Below are positions 20,747 through 29,622 of a stretch of DNA of 43,308 nucleotides, piece by piece; within the stretch, counting starts at the first letter, position 1; every line of letters starts with the position of its first letter. The notes under the pieces were generated by a model. It saw nothing but the letters and a program-made list of their open reading frames with translations. It searched no databases and was not told the DNA's origin. Origin of the DNA: Gammaproteobacteria bacterium (lineage in GTDB: Bacteria > Pseudomonadota > Gammaproteobacteria > SZUA-152). The stretch spans positions 1-43,308 of the forward strand of contig JAADGF010000039.1 in NCBI GenBank assembly GCA_013152545.1, in the 5' to 3' direction. Made by a program: the position numbers and the translations under genes.

Positions 20747-22564
20747 CTAGTGGTCCACGTTAACCTGTAGCCAATACTCCAGGAGCGCCAGATGCCAAAG
20801 TTTACTGCCTTGAATTTTAGTAAAATAGTCTTCTGGCGCGGCAAGAAGCTTCTCCACATAGTGACGCTGGTAGAGTCCACGCTGCCGGCAGGCATTCGAA
20901 TTCAGAATTTCACGCATAAAATCATAAAATTCACCGCGAACGTATTTTAATGCCGGCATGGGAAAATACCCTTTAGGCCGGTCAATCACCGCATCGGGAA
21001 GCAATCCCCTGGCTATTTGTTTTAAGGGATGCTTTCCAGCAGATTTAAGTTTTAGTGCTACCGGCATTTGCGCCGCCAGTTCTACTAACTCATGATCCAG
21101 AAAAGGTACTCTCGCCTCAAGCCCCCACGCCATCGTCATATTATCAACTCGTTTGACGGGATCATCGACAACCAATGTGGTAACGTCCAGATTCAGCACA
21201 CGATCCATGAACGTTTCACCCTGACACGATTGAAAGTAATGCGCAATCCGCTGCGTGGTATAATCATCACCATGGTATTGCTCATCCACAGTTTGCAAAT
21301 ACTCATCATGATGACGGTCAAAGTAATACTCTGCAAACCGTTGCACATCGGACCCTTGAGCCGCAGCCATCAGCGGGTACCAGAAATATCCGCCGAACAC
21401 CTCATCGGCACCCTGCCCGCTTTGCACTACTTTTACATCTTTAGCCACCTGCTCTGATAACAAATAAAACGCCACAGCATCTTGCCCGACCATCGGTTCC
21501 GCCATATTTTTTACCGCTTCTGGCAAGCGTAGCAACACCTGATTGTTCGGAATTCGTATTTTTTGATGTTGCGTATTAAAATGCGCAACCACTTGGTCAG
21601 AATATTCAAACTCACTACCCCGCTCATCACCAACATCCTCAAAACCAATGGAAAACGTCCTTAAATCACGGACCCCAGCCTCTGCCAGCAATCCTACCAG
21701 AAGACTTGAATCCAACCCGCCCGACAACAATACGCCTACAGGCACATCCGCAATCACCTTGCGCCGTTCCACCGCCTGGCGTAATGCCACATGAATGGCA
21801 TCAATCCATTCCGCTTCACCGCGCAAGTGCATTGACCGCGTAGCCGTTAACCGCCAATAAGGTTTGCTTACCATATCGCCATTGGCGGCAATACGTAACG
21901 TGTGGCCCGGTGCAAGTTTTTTTACTCCCTTCAAAATAGTATGTGGGGCAGGAATCACCGCATGCAATGTCAACTGGTGATGCAATCCTATCGGGTCTAT
22001 ACTGGTGTCAACATTACCCGCTGCTAACAATGCCTGAAGATTAGAAGCGAAGCGAAAATGGTTTTTCAACTTTACCGGGGTGTCGTCGCCATCCGTCAAT
22101 GGTGAGGCACCCAACACATAATACAGCGGTTTAATACCCAGGCGATCCCGCGCCAGAAACAATGACCGGTTATTGTTATCCCAAATCGCAAACGCAAACA
22201 TGCCATGCAAACGGGTTACGCAATGCTCTCCCCACTCGGCATAGGCTTTTAGAATAACCTCGGTGTCACCTTCGGAAAAAAATGAATAGCCTTTTGAGAT
22301 CAACTCAGCACGTAGCACTGGATAATTATAAATGGTGCCATTAAATACAATGCATAATCCCAAGCGCTTATCGAACATAGGCTGATTCGCATGTTCCGAT
22401 AAATCGATAATCGACAAACGTCGATGCCCCATAGCCAATGGACCATCGATATAGTCCCCGGCATTATCCGGACCACGGCGCGCTAATTTTTCCATCATTC
22501 GATGGACAACCGCCAACGTCGGTTGCTGCCCATCAAAACGTAATTCACCACAAATACCACACAT
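20747..22564 (-). CDS. asnO: N-acetylglutaminylglutamine amidotransferase
   Basis: A 605-residue AsnB-type amidotransferase. The N-terminal glutaminase domain has Cys2 (MCGICGELRFDG), RRGPDNAG and a LGLCIVFNGTIYNY strand; the C-terminal synthetase domain has the PP loop SGGLDSS and GQGADEVFGGY. The close match of MCGICGELRFDG, HRRLSIIDLSEHANQPM and LHGMFAFAIWDNN to the NAGGN-type group favours formation of the osmolyte N-acetylglutaminylglutamine amide over plain asparagine synthesis. The N-acetylglutaminylglutamine synthetase that normally sits beside it is not in this window. Alternative: an ordinary AsnB. Confidence 0.8.
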   Translation of the reverse strand: MCGICGELRFDGQQPTLAVVHRMMEKLARRGPDNAGDYIDGPLAMGHRRLSIIDLSEHANQPMFDKRLGLCIVFNGTIYNYPVLRAELISKGYSFFSEGDTEVILKAYAEWGEHCVTRLHGMFAFAIWDNNNRSLFLARDRLGIKPLYYVLGASPLTDGDDTPVKLKNHFRFASNLQALLAAGNVDTSIDPIGLHHQLTLHAVIPAPHTILKGVKKLAPGHTLRIAANGDMVSKPYWRLTATRSMHLRGEAEWIDAIHVALRQAVERRKVIADVPVGVLLSGGLDSSLLVGLLAEAGVRDLRTFSIGFEDVGDERGSEFEYSDQVVAHFNTQHQKIRIPNNQVLLRLPEAVKNMAEPMVGQDAVAFYLLSEQVAKDVKVVQSGQGADEVFGGYFWYPLMAAAQGSDVQRFAEYYFDRHHDEYLQTVDEQYHGDDYTTQRIAHYFQSCQGETFMDRVLNLDVTTLVVDDPVKRVDNMTMAWGLEARVPFLDHELVELAAQMPVALKLKSAGKHPLKQIARGLLPDAVIDRPKGYFPMPALKYVRGEFYDFMREILNSNACRQRGLYQRHYVEKLLAAPEDYFTKIQGSKLWHLALLEYWLQVNVDH

Positions 22565-22948
22565 GATTATATTTCTCTCGATTTCGTGTCAGTCACGGTA
22601 GAAACACCGATTTCTCAACGCCCCTCCGCACAGATTCTGTACTGATCAACCTAAACAGGACAAATTAAATTGAAAATTTTTATAATTGACCAGCGATATA
22701 TCCATAGCATTTGAGATTTAAGTGTAAATGTATGTCATATTTATTTCATCGCTTGGCAAAACGACGCGTAATAGTTGCTCTATTGCAAGACGTTTTGCCA
22801 AGCGATGAAATAAATAGGGTGTGCAATTATAGCTAAACTCTAAACGCCACGGGTATATATAGAGGTTTTTTATAACCCCCAACGGCTTCATTCTACAAAC
22901 GACTACTGGTCTTCAGTAGACGATGAAGAGATGCAAAAAATTAGGTAA
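22565..22948. other. Spacer upstream of asnO
   Basis: Holds the expected asnO promoter and the long hairpin at 22738-22816. From about 22865 a short frame reading HSTNDYWSSVDDEEMQKIR then stop may be a broken remnant of a gene beside the toxin fragment; too short to name. Confidence 0.4.
22738..22816. repeat. 79-bp near-perfect hairpin
   Basis: A 26-base arm (22738-22763) is repeated without mismatch as its reverse complement at 22791-22816; the arm includes ATTTCATCGCTTGGCAAAAC. The 27-base centre contains a second pair AATAG/CTATT around TTGCT, so nearly the whole unit can fold. There is no T-run typical of a terminator. It sits 174 bp upstream of the asnO start. Confidence 0.75.
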
Positions 22949-23161
22949 TCAAGATATCACGGGTTTGAGTTTTCGGGTTGCGTTGAAAATGCGGTGAAAT
23001 CAATTACTGAAGCCCCAGAAATGTACAAGCTTGTGTACTCTGGTTTCAGAGGCTGTGTAATCAGACGATTTCTATTCTCCGTTTTTTATACAATTGAAAA
23101 CACTGAAATTATAGTGCATTCGGTTTTCGAAAATAAGCAATACCCTAAGAATAGGCCATAA
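22949..23161 (+). pseudogene. ParE/RelE-family toxin remnant
   Basis: The plus-strand frame reads SRYHGFEFSGCVENAVKSITEAPEMYKLVY and continues FRGCVIRRFLFSVFYTIENTEIIVHSVFENKQYPKNRP before the stop at 23159. The C-terminal pattern (two or three Arg, FLFSVFYTIE, then a strand and a VFENK..P end) is that of ParE/RelE toxins. The first third of the family sequence is missing: a stop lies at 22946 and no good start codon or ribosome site precedes it. No antitoxin gene remains beside it. Best read as a decayed toxin-antitoxin module. Confidence 0.65.
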
Positions 23162-23604
23162 CCAAAAGGTGAAATCGCCCCCATTGAACAAGGATAATTC
23201 ATAGTCAATTGTTGTTTGAAACAATGGCATCATCAAAAAGTATTCAATTCTGTCTTCGGGGTCGGCTTACCTAAACGTTATCGCGCCTTGGATCCATAGT
23301 GGAGTATTGTCGCGATTCCGGAGGGAGGCTGCGTGTAAAAACCGAATAAAGCAGTGCTTGTGTCGTTCGGGAATAAGATGGAAACAATTCTGGGATCGCA
23401 TCGACCAATATAGGGTCTTGGCTTTAGGATGAATACATTAATAAGGCAGCATCCCCTTTAACTTAACGAAGCACGCAACGGATGAATTCAGGCTCAGCAA
23501 TTGCACCTGCATTACTCAATGTATCTACCCTCTGTCGATATCAATCACAAAATCTCGAAATAGAATAACGATACCTGCGCATTTACTCAGCCAGAACGAA
23601 TACC
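23162..23604. other. Spacer after the toxin remnant
   Basis: About 440 bp of broken short frames. The stretch 23255-23430 looks as if it was once coding (short pieces such as FWDRIDQYRVLALG), but stops interrupt every frame and I cannot name a family. Confidence 0.35.
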
Positions 23605-23638
23605 AAAAATAGGCCTTTTGCCTGAAGAGCCTATTTTT
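23605..23638 (-). terminator. Terminator of the DUF302 gene
   Basis: A perfect 10-bp stem AAAAATAGGC/GCCTATTTTT with a 14-base loop, 115 bp beyond the DUF302 stop. On the minus strand the stem ends GGCCTATTTTTGG, giving a run of five T. The stem is symmetrical, so it could work in both directions. Confidence 0.55.
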
Positions 23639-23752
23639 AGGTAGGCAAAGACGAACTAAATCTGACGGTTGCATAAGCGCAGGCAGTAACGGCGACTCAG
23701 GCAACTAAAGCCGAGAACCCAACAGAGGAGAGGTTATATTACGCAGCTTATT

Positions 23753-24145
23753 TTAGTGATGCTTTAACAAATCACGCACTTTTTCCAGTTTGGATTTTAC
23801 CTGAACAGCAAGATCATGCACTCCTGGCTGATCAACCAATTCCAGCACGGCGGATGGATCCATAAAAGCAACAGTCATACTGCCATCATCCTCTTCACGC
23901 ACAAGCACATTACACGGTAATAATAAACCGATATCCGGCTCTGCGTTAATGGCTTGATTGGCCAAATGTGGGTTACAAGCCCCTAAGATTTTATAGGGTT
24001 TACGATCCACGTCTATTTTTTCTTTGAGTATGGCCTGGACATCAATTTCCGTTAGCACTCCAAAACCCTCGGTTTTTAATGCTTCTATTACTTTTTCAAC
24101 AACACTATCCATTGAACCCGAAACCGTGATAGAAAACCCGTACAT
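23753..24145 (-). CDS. DUF302 family protein
   Basis: A 130-residue cytoplasmic protein of the DUF302 family, whose role is not settled. Recognised by VEKVIEALKTEGFGVLTEIDVQAILKEKI, YKILGACNPHLANQAINAEPDIGLLLPCNVLVREE and the MDPSAVLEL C-terminal helix. The conserved Cys in LGACNP and in LLPCNV are present. AGGAG lies upstream of the start at 24145. It is on the same strand as cusA, but 600 bp further on, so a separate unit; DUF302 genes often accompany metal or redox stress genes (family knowledge, weak). Confidence 0.9.
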   Translation of the reverse strand: MYGFSITVSGSMDSVVEKVIEALKTEGFGVLTEIDVQAILKEKIDVDRKPYKILGACNPHLANQAINAEPDIGLLLPCNVLVREEDDGSMTVAFMDPSAVLELVDQPGVHDLAVQVKSKLEKVRDLLKHH

Positions 24146-24746
24146 TGGCAGCTCCTTTAGTCGATAATGACGCTTAGTAAACTATTACTTCGGAATACTT
24201 AGCACTACTTTACCTGTTACATCCCGTTCCATGCAGTGTAAACCGAATCAGCTTGTAGAGATAGACTGAACCTAAAAAACTCAGTTTGGTTATGGAGTAT
24301 TCACTTAATCGCCTAATGTACCAGAAAATATCCCGTAAGGTTTGAGATTTGGCTGTTCAGCGTGCGCCATATTCATCTCATGGCGCCATAAGTAGGTTCT
24401 TTAAGAAAGGCGAAATGACGAATAATAACCAGTCTATTGTGAGGAATTTTAGCACAACCATGGAATTAAAGAGAGCATACTAATGAGTGCTGAAGCCCCA
24501 ATCGCCTACGGGTATATAAATACCTGCTCATCACCATAAGGCGTCAACAGTCAATGTTTTCTCTGAAAAACCTGTATTTAACAAAACTCATGTCGTTTTA
24601 ACACACGTAGGAAACCATCGAACGTAGAAACTCGTAACAGGATAAGCGAAAAAACGAAACCGACTTTCCAGTCTTTTGAGATAAACAATGGCTCTTATTA
24701 AATGAAAAACTGAGAATACTCCCATATTCTACCGCTGCATGATCAA
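24146..24746. other. Spacer between cusA and the DUF302 gene
   Basis: About 600 bp, AT-rich, with no frame I can support and no evident terminator after cusA. It must hold the DUF302 promoter near 24160-24250. Confidence 0.5.
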
Positions 24747-27700
24747 TCAGCCGTAATCATATATCCCTTTATTCATCTGCCTTCCACGCCACATTACATA
24801 TAAAACGGGAATCAATACCATCGACACTAATGGCGCTGTGATCATACCACCCAACATAGGTGCAGCAATACGCTGCATCACTTCTGAACCAGCTCCAGTA
24901 CCAATCATTATTGGCAATAATCCCGCCAAAATAACAGCCGCTGTCATCGCTTTAGGACGTACGCGCAGCACCGCACCTTCCATCACAGCTGCCTTTAATG
25001 CCTGCATATCTTTTGGTTTGTGCTTTTTATACGCCTGATCTAGATAAACCAACATTATCACACCAAATTCCGCCGCCACACCCGCTAAAGCGATCAAACC
25101 AACAGCCACTGCAACGGAAAAATTATACCCTAACACATCAACAAACCAGAATGCGCCCACCAATGCCAAGGGCACAGATCCCATCACCATGAAGGATTCT
25201 GCAAAATTCCGAAAATTTAAGAACAGCAGTAACATTATGATGACCAAGGTTAAAGGTATGATATACGTCAACCGTTCTTTCGCTCGCAACATATATTCAT
25301 ATTGGCCGGACCAACCCAACGCATAACCCGGAGGTAAATCCATCTTATCTTTCACTTGCTGCTGAGCCTCTTTGACGTAGCTGCCTAAATCGCGATCGTC
25401 AATATCCACGTAAACCCAGCCAGTGCGCCGAGCATTTTCACTTTTAATCAAGCCTGGACCATCCACAATCGTAATATCGGCAACTTCCCCCAAAGGAATG
25501 TGGGGTTTACCATCAATAATAATCGGCAATTGTGCAATTTTTTCGATGGAATCACGCACTTCACGCGGATAACGCATATTCACCGGATAGCGCTCTAAAC
25601 CTTCCACTGTTTCCGTTACATTACTACCCCCAACAGCTGTTGATATTACCTCGTGAATATCGGCAATGTTGAATCCGATTCGTGACGCCGCATGACGATC
25701 TACATCGATATTAATATATCGCCCACCAGCAACTCGCTCCGAAAAAACGGAACGGGTGCCAGGGATCTCTTTAATGACTCTTTCGAGTTGCTCACCAATT
25801 TCTTGGATCACCGTTAAATCAGAACCGCTTATTTTGATACCCAGTGGCGTTTTTATACCGGTGGATATCATATCAATGCGGGTTTTGATCGGCATAACCC
25901 AGGCATTCGTTAAGCCTGGCAACTTTACTAATTCATCCAATTCTTTTATTAATTTTTTAGTGGTCATGCCCGGCCGCCACTGATCACGGGGTTTTAGTTT
26001 AATGGTTGTTTCCAGCATAGTGAGCGGCGCGGGATCCGTTGCAGTTTCTGCACGCCCCACTTTCCCAAAAACGGTATCCACCTCCGGTATCATTTTTATC
26101 AAACGATCCGTCACTTGCAACAGCTCACCCGCTTTACCCACCGAAACCCCCGTAAAAGTAGTGGGCATGTACATCAAATCCCCCTCATCCAGTTCCGGCA
26201 TAAACTCAGAACCCAGGCGTTGTATCGGTATAGCCATACTTGCAATAGTAATAATAGACACACACACAGTGAACACGGGAAACCTAAGTACCACATTAAT
26301 TACGGGTCTATAAAGTGCAATTAAAAACAAGTTGACCGGGTTTTTTTGTTCAGGAGCGATGTGTCCACGTATAAAATACCCCATCAACACGGGCATCAAC
26401 GTGATAGACAGTCCTGCTGCTGCCGCCATCGCAAAGGTTTTTGTATAGGCTAACGGTGAAAATAATTTTCCTTCCTGTGCTTCCAGAGTAAACACAGGCA
26501 GAAAGCTTAACGTGATGATCAATAGGGAGAAAAATAAAGCAGGACCAACTTCAGATGCCGCGGCACGCATAATTTCCCAGCGATTTTCATCCGTTAGTTT
26601 GTTACGCTCAATATGTTTATGCGCGTTCTCAATCATTACTATCGCAGCATCAACCATCGCGCCAACCGCAATTGCAATCCCCCCCAAAGACATTATATTT
26701 GCATTAATGCCCTGCCATTCCATAACAACAAATGACGTTAAAATACCCAGCGGTAAAATAACGATTGCCACAAGGGCTGATCGCAAATGAAACAAAAACA
26801 CAAAACACACCACAGCAACAACAATAAACTCTTCCACTAATTTGTCGCGTAGATTAAACACCGAACTTTTAATGAGTTGAGAACGGTCATAGGTTTCAAC
26901 AATTTCTACGCCAGCCGGTAAACCTTTTTTAAGTTCCTCTAATTTGGCTTTCACCGCATCAATGGTGTGCAGTGCATTTTCACCCCACCGCATCACGATG
27001 ATGGCACCGACAACCTCACCGATACCGTTCAAATCAGCCACCCCACGTCGCATCTGAGGCCCTATTCGAATGTGCGCAATATCACCTAACATCACATGGG
27101 CACCACGCTCAGTAGTGGCAATGGGTATTTTTTTTAAATCATCAATTCCCGTGATATATCCTTTCGCCCGAATCATATACTCTGCTTCAGCATGCTCAAT
27201 AACAGAACCGCCCACCTCCTGGTTAGCACGCTGAATTGCCTTTCGAACCTTATCTAATGGAATTGAGAATGCCCGCAAACGGTCCGGGTCTAATACTACT
27301 TGATATTGCTTTACCATCCCCCCTACCGTGGCCACCTCTGATACGCCGGATACGGTTTGTAGCTCATACTTAAGAAACCAATCTTGAATGCTGCGCAATT
27401 GCGACAAATCATGCTGACCGGTACGATCCACCAATGCATATTGATAGATCCAGCCAACGCCCGTGGCATCCGGTCCCAGCGAAGGACGCGTTGCCTCTGG
27501 CAGTTGACTAGCCACCTGATTCAAATATTCCAAAACGCGACTTCGCGCCCAGTAAATATCGGTGTCCTCCTCAAAAATGACATAAACATAGGAATCACCA
27601 AAAAAGGAATAGCCACGCACAGCAGTGGTACGAGGCACCGCAAGCATCGCAGTTGTAATAGGATAGGTCACCTGATCTTCGACAACTTCTGGCGATTGCC

Positions 27701-27863
27701 CTGGATAGCTGGTTTTAATAATAACCTGAAGATCCGAAAGATCAGGAATGGCATCAAGCGGCGTATTCTTAACCGAAAAAATCCCCCACCCAACCAAGAT
27801 CAGCGTGAATATAATGATGAGTGATCGATTTTCGATCGACCAACGAATAATATGCGCAATCAC
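24747..27863 (-). CDS. cusA: Copper/silver RND efflux pump CusA
   Basis: A 1038-residue inner membrane proton-driven RND pump of the heavy-metal (HME) group. It has 12 expected helices, with the first at IENRSLIIIFTLILVGWG and a charged TM4 segment GGIAIAVGAMVDAAIVMIENAHK. The three methionines of the CusA periplasmic Cu(I)/Ag(I) site are found in context: GDLMYMPTT, APLTMLETT and KTRIDMISTGI. This favours copper/silver over Zn/Co/Cd (CzcA type). The start codon is GTG. It ends the minus-strand order tolC-like, cusB, cusA. Confidence 0.94.
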   Translation of the reverse strand: MIAHIIRWSIENRSLIIIFTLILVGWGIFSVKNTPLDAIPDLSDLQVIIKTSYPGQSPEVVEDQVTYPITTAMLAVPRTTAVRGYSFFGDSYVYVIFEEDTDIYWARSRVLEYLNQVASQLPEATRPSLGPDATGVGWIYQYALVDRTGQHDLSQLRSIQDWFLKYELQTVSGVSEVATVGGMVKQYQVVLDPDRLRAFSIPLDKVRKAIQRANQEVGGSVIEHAEAEYMIRAKGYITGIDDLKKIPIATTERGAHVMLGDIAHIRIGPQMRRGVADLNGIGEVVGAIIVMRWGENALHTIDAVKAKLEELKKGLPAGVEIVETYDRSQLIKSSVFNLRDKLVEEFIVVAVVCFVFLFHLRSALVAIVILPLGILTSFVVMEWQGINANIMSLGGIAIAVGAMVDAAIVMIENAHKHIERNKLTDENRWEIMRAAASEVGPALFFSLLIITLSFLPVFTLEAQEGKLFSPLAYTKTFAMAAAAGLSITLMPVLMGYFIRGHIAPEQKNPVNLFLIALYRPVINVVLRFPVFTVCVSIITIASMAIPIQRLGSEFMPELDEGDLMYMPTTFTGVSVGKAGELLQVTDRLIKMIPEVDTVFGKVGRAETATDPAPLTMLETTIKLKPRDQWRPGMTTKKLIKELDELVKLPGLTNAWVMPIKTRIDMISTGIKTPLGIKISGSDLTVIQEIGEQLERVIKEIPGTRSVFSERVAGGRYINIDVDRHAASRIGFNIADIHEVISTAVGGSNVTETVEGLERYPVNMRYPREVRDSIEKIAQLPIIIDGKPHIPLGEVADITIVDGPGLIKSENARRTGWVYVDIDDRDLGSYVKEAQQQVKDKMDLPPGYALGWSGQYEYMLRAKERLTYIIPLTLVIIMLLLFLNFRNFAESFMVMGSVPLALVGAFWFVDVLGYNFSVAVAVGLIALAGVAAEFGVIMLVYLDQAYKKHKPKDMQALKAAVMEGAVLRVRPKAMTAAVILAGLLPIMIGTGAGSEVMQRIAAPMLGGMITAPLVSMVLIPVLYVMWRGRQMNKGIYDYG

Positions 27864-28024
27864 AATGTCACATTTTTTTATTATTGTTGAAATCTATCAT
27901 TGCGACAAATCAACAACGAAAACCAGCGTTATACAATCCATGTATACTCCCCCTATGCACTACTCTATTGTTTCTATTGTTAACGCTTAATCGACCGTGT
28001 TTAGCGAATCGGAGATTGTTGCTT

Positions 28025-28053
28025 GCTATTATCGGACAGGCTCCGGCTCCTAG
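28025..28053. repeat. Repeat arm related to the 1363-1557 element
   Basis: GCTATTATCGGACAGGCT then CTAG after a short gap (28025-28053) matches GCTATTCTCGGACAAGCT...CTAG at 1527-1557 with few changes. It lies in the 231-bp spacer between cusB and cusA, which otherwise holds no supported gene. No second arm was found close by, so it may be a degraded copy. Confidence 0.45.
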
Positions 28054-28094
28054 TGATTGTAGTGGCACTATATCTAGATCTAGCCACAGCGCCA

Positions 28095-29615
28095 TCAACC
28101 ACCCCCCATCATTCGCGCTAAACTGGCCTTCAAACTACTTTCTGAATCAATCAAAAACTGGCCTGACGTAACAACCTCATCCCCCTCCCCCAGACCACTG
28201 ACTATTTCAACTCGTTTATCCGTTTGCATTCCTATTTGTACCCGCATAGGTACAAATTTGCCTTCACCAATTGCAACCACAACTCGATTTTGATCACCCG
28301 TAATGATTAACGCCTCGCGAGGAATCGTAACAATATTTCGTTTGGGCTTGGCAAAAACAGTTACATCGGCATACATATTCGGCTTAAGTGATTCATCTTT
28401 ATTATCAAATTCCAGACGTACCTTAAGGCTGCGCGTCGTCGCATCAAGACTGGGATAAATATAGTCCACGGTACCTGCTCGGGATTTATTCGGCTCGTAT
28501 GGCAATGTGGCCTCAGCACGCTGACCTTTTTTAACCCAGCCAGATTGTGATTCAAATATTTCGGCAATGACCCATACGGTATCAAGATCGACAATCTCCA
28601 ATACTGTTTGCGTCGGCTTTACATAGGCACCTTCGCGAACGTTTAATTTAGATATCATGCCATTTTGAGGCGCATAAAACTTTATTAGCTGCTTCACATC
28701 CAACGGCGTTCGCAATCGTTCAATTTGGCTTTGCGTGACACCCAACGAACGCAATCTTTCTTTGGATGCTTTTAGTAACAACAAATTATTATGTTCAATT
28801 GCTTGCACATATTCCTCTTGTGCATTGACCAACTTAGGCGAATAAAACTCAAACAAGAGCTGTTTTTTAGTAACGCGATCACCTTCGGATTTAATATATA
28901 ACTTTTCTATCCAGCCGTCGGTGCGCAAATTCATCGTACGAACTTTTGCGCCATCAAGCTCAACATAGCCCACACTATCAATGCGCCGATACAAAGTACG
29001 TCTTTTTGCTTTAGCCGTTCGAACACCTAAGGTATTGATCACAGTTGGCGTTAAATTAATGACACCAACGTCACCGCCCCCCATTTCAAACAACACCAAA
29101 TCCATACCACAAATTGGACAAATGGCATTCGGGTCATTCGTTATTACATCCGGATGCATAGGACAAACATAGTTTTTATCAGCATGTTTCGCCGCATGCT
29201 CCAATGCCGTATCATTGAGCGCAGTCTGTAACGGCGAACGTTTAACACCAGGTGCACTCGCAACATCTTGAGAGGATCTGATTTCACTGTTTTCTTGCAT
29301 GACAACTTCAACGCTATTTCCACCGAACACATCAACTGCTTTTTGTTTTATATCATCCCCGATTGATGTAAAGACCTTCGTTAAATTGACGTCGTTATTG
29401 GAGGCCGCTGCATTTTGCATATTCGTGGATTGCGCCATATAAAAACTAATCGGAACAGCCGCCACTAAAACAGCAAGTGTAAACTGCACAACACTTTTTA
29501 ATTTATCCACCATATTTCTCAGCGTTTTTCGGGAAGGACCGAAAGGTTGTGGTCGCGAGCTTCGCCTCGCGGCACCCGATCGCATTGGATTACGGCGTGA
29601 ATTATTAACATTCAT
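28095..29615 (-). CDS. cusB: CusB-type periplasmic adaptor with metal-binding domain
   Basis: A 506-residue membrane fusion protein linking CusA to the outer membrane channel. Residues 1-40 are Arg/Asn-rich and cytoplasmic, followed by an anchor helix (VVQFTLAVLVAAVPISFYMA). At about 150-175 lies a heavy-metal-binding domain YVCPMHPDVITNDPNAICPICGMDL with the CPMHP and CPICGM signatures. Then come barrel-sandwich and beta-barrel parts (VRTMNLRTDGWIEKLYIKSEGD, GAYVKPTQTVLEIVDLDTVWV). The ATG at 29615 is preferred to an in-frame TTG at 29621. It follows the tolC-like stop within 10 bases. Confidence 0.92.
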   Translation of the reverse strand: MNVNNSRRNPMRSGAARRSSRPQPFGPSRKTLRNMVDKLKSVVQFTLAVLVAAVPISFYMAQSTNMQNAAASNNDVNLTKVFTSIGDDIKQKAVDVFGGNSVEVVMQENSEIRSSQDVASAPGVKRSPLQTALNDTALEHAAKHADKNYVCPMHPDVITNDPNAICPICGMDLVLFEMGGGDVGVINLTPTVINTLGVRTAKAKRRTLYRRIDSVGYVELDGAKVRTMNLRTDGWIEKLYIKSEGDRVTKKQLLFEFYSPKLVNAQEEYVQAIEHNNLLLLKASKERLRSLGVTQSQIERLRTPLDVKQLIKFYAPQNGMISKLNVREGAYVKPTQTVLEIVDLDTVWVIAEIFESQSGWVKKGQRAEATLPYEPNKSRAGTVDYIYPSLDATTRSLKVRLEFDNKDESLKPNMYADVTVFAKPKRNIVTIPREALIITGDQNRVVVAIGEGKFVPMRVQIGMQTDKRVEIVSGLGEGDEVVTSGQFLIDSESSLKASLARMMGGG

Positions 29616-29622
29616 TGCCAAA

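Noticed and set aside
22738-22816. Single CRISPR-like unit
   Set aside because: Only two inverted arms, no direct repeats with spacers; no CRISPR array anywhere in the window.
27910-28098. 62-codon frame between cusB and cusA
   Set aside because: Covers the repeat arm at 28025, has no ribosome site and no family resemblance.
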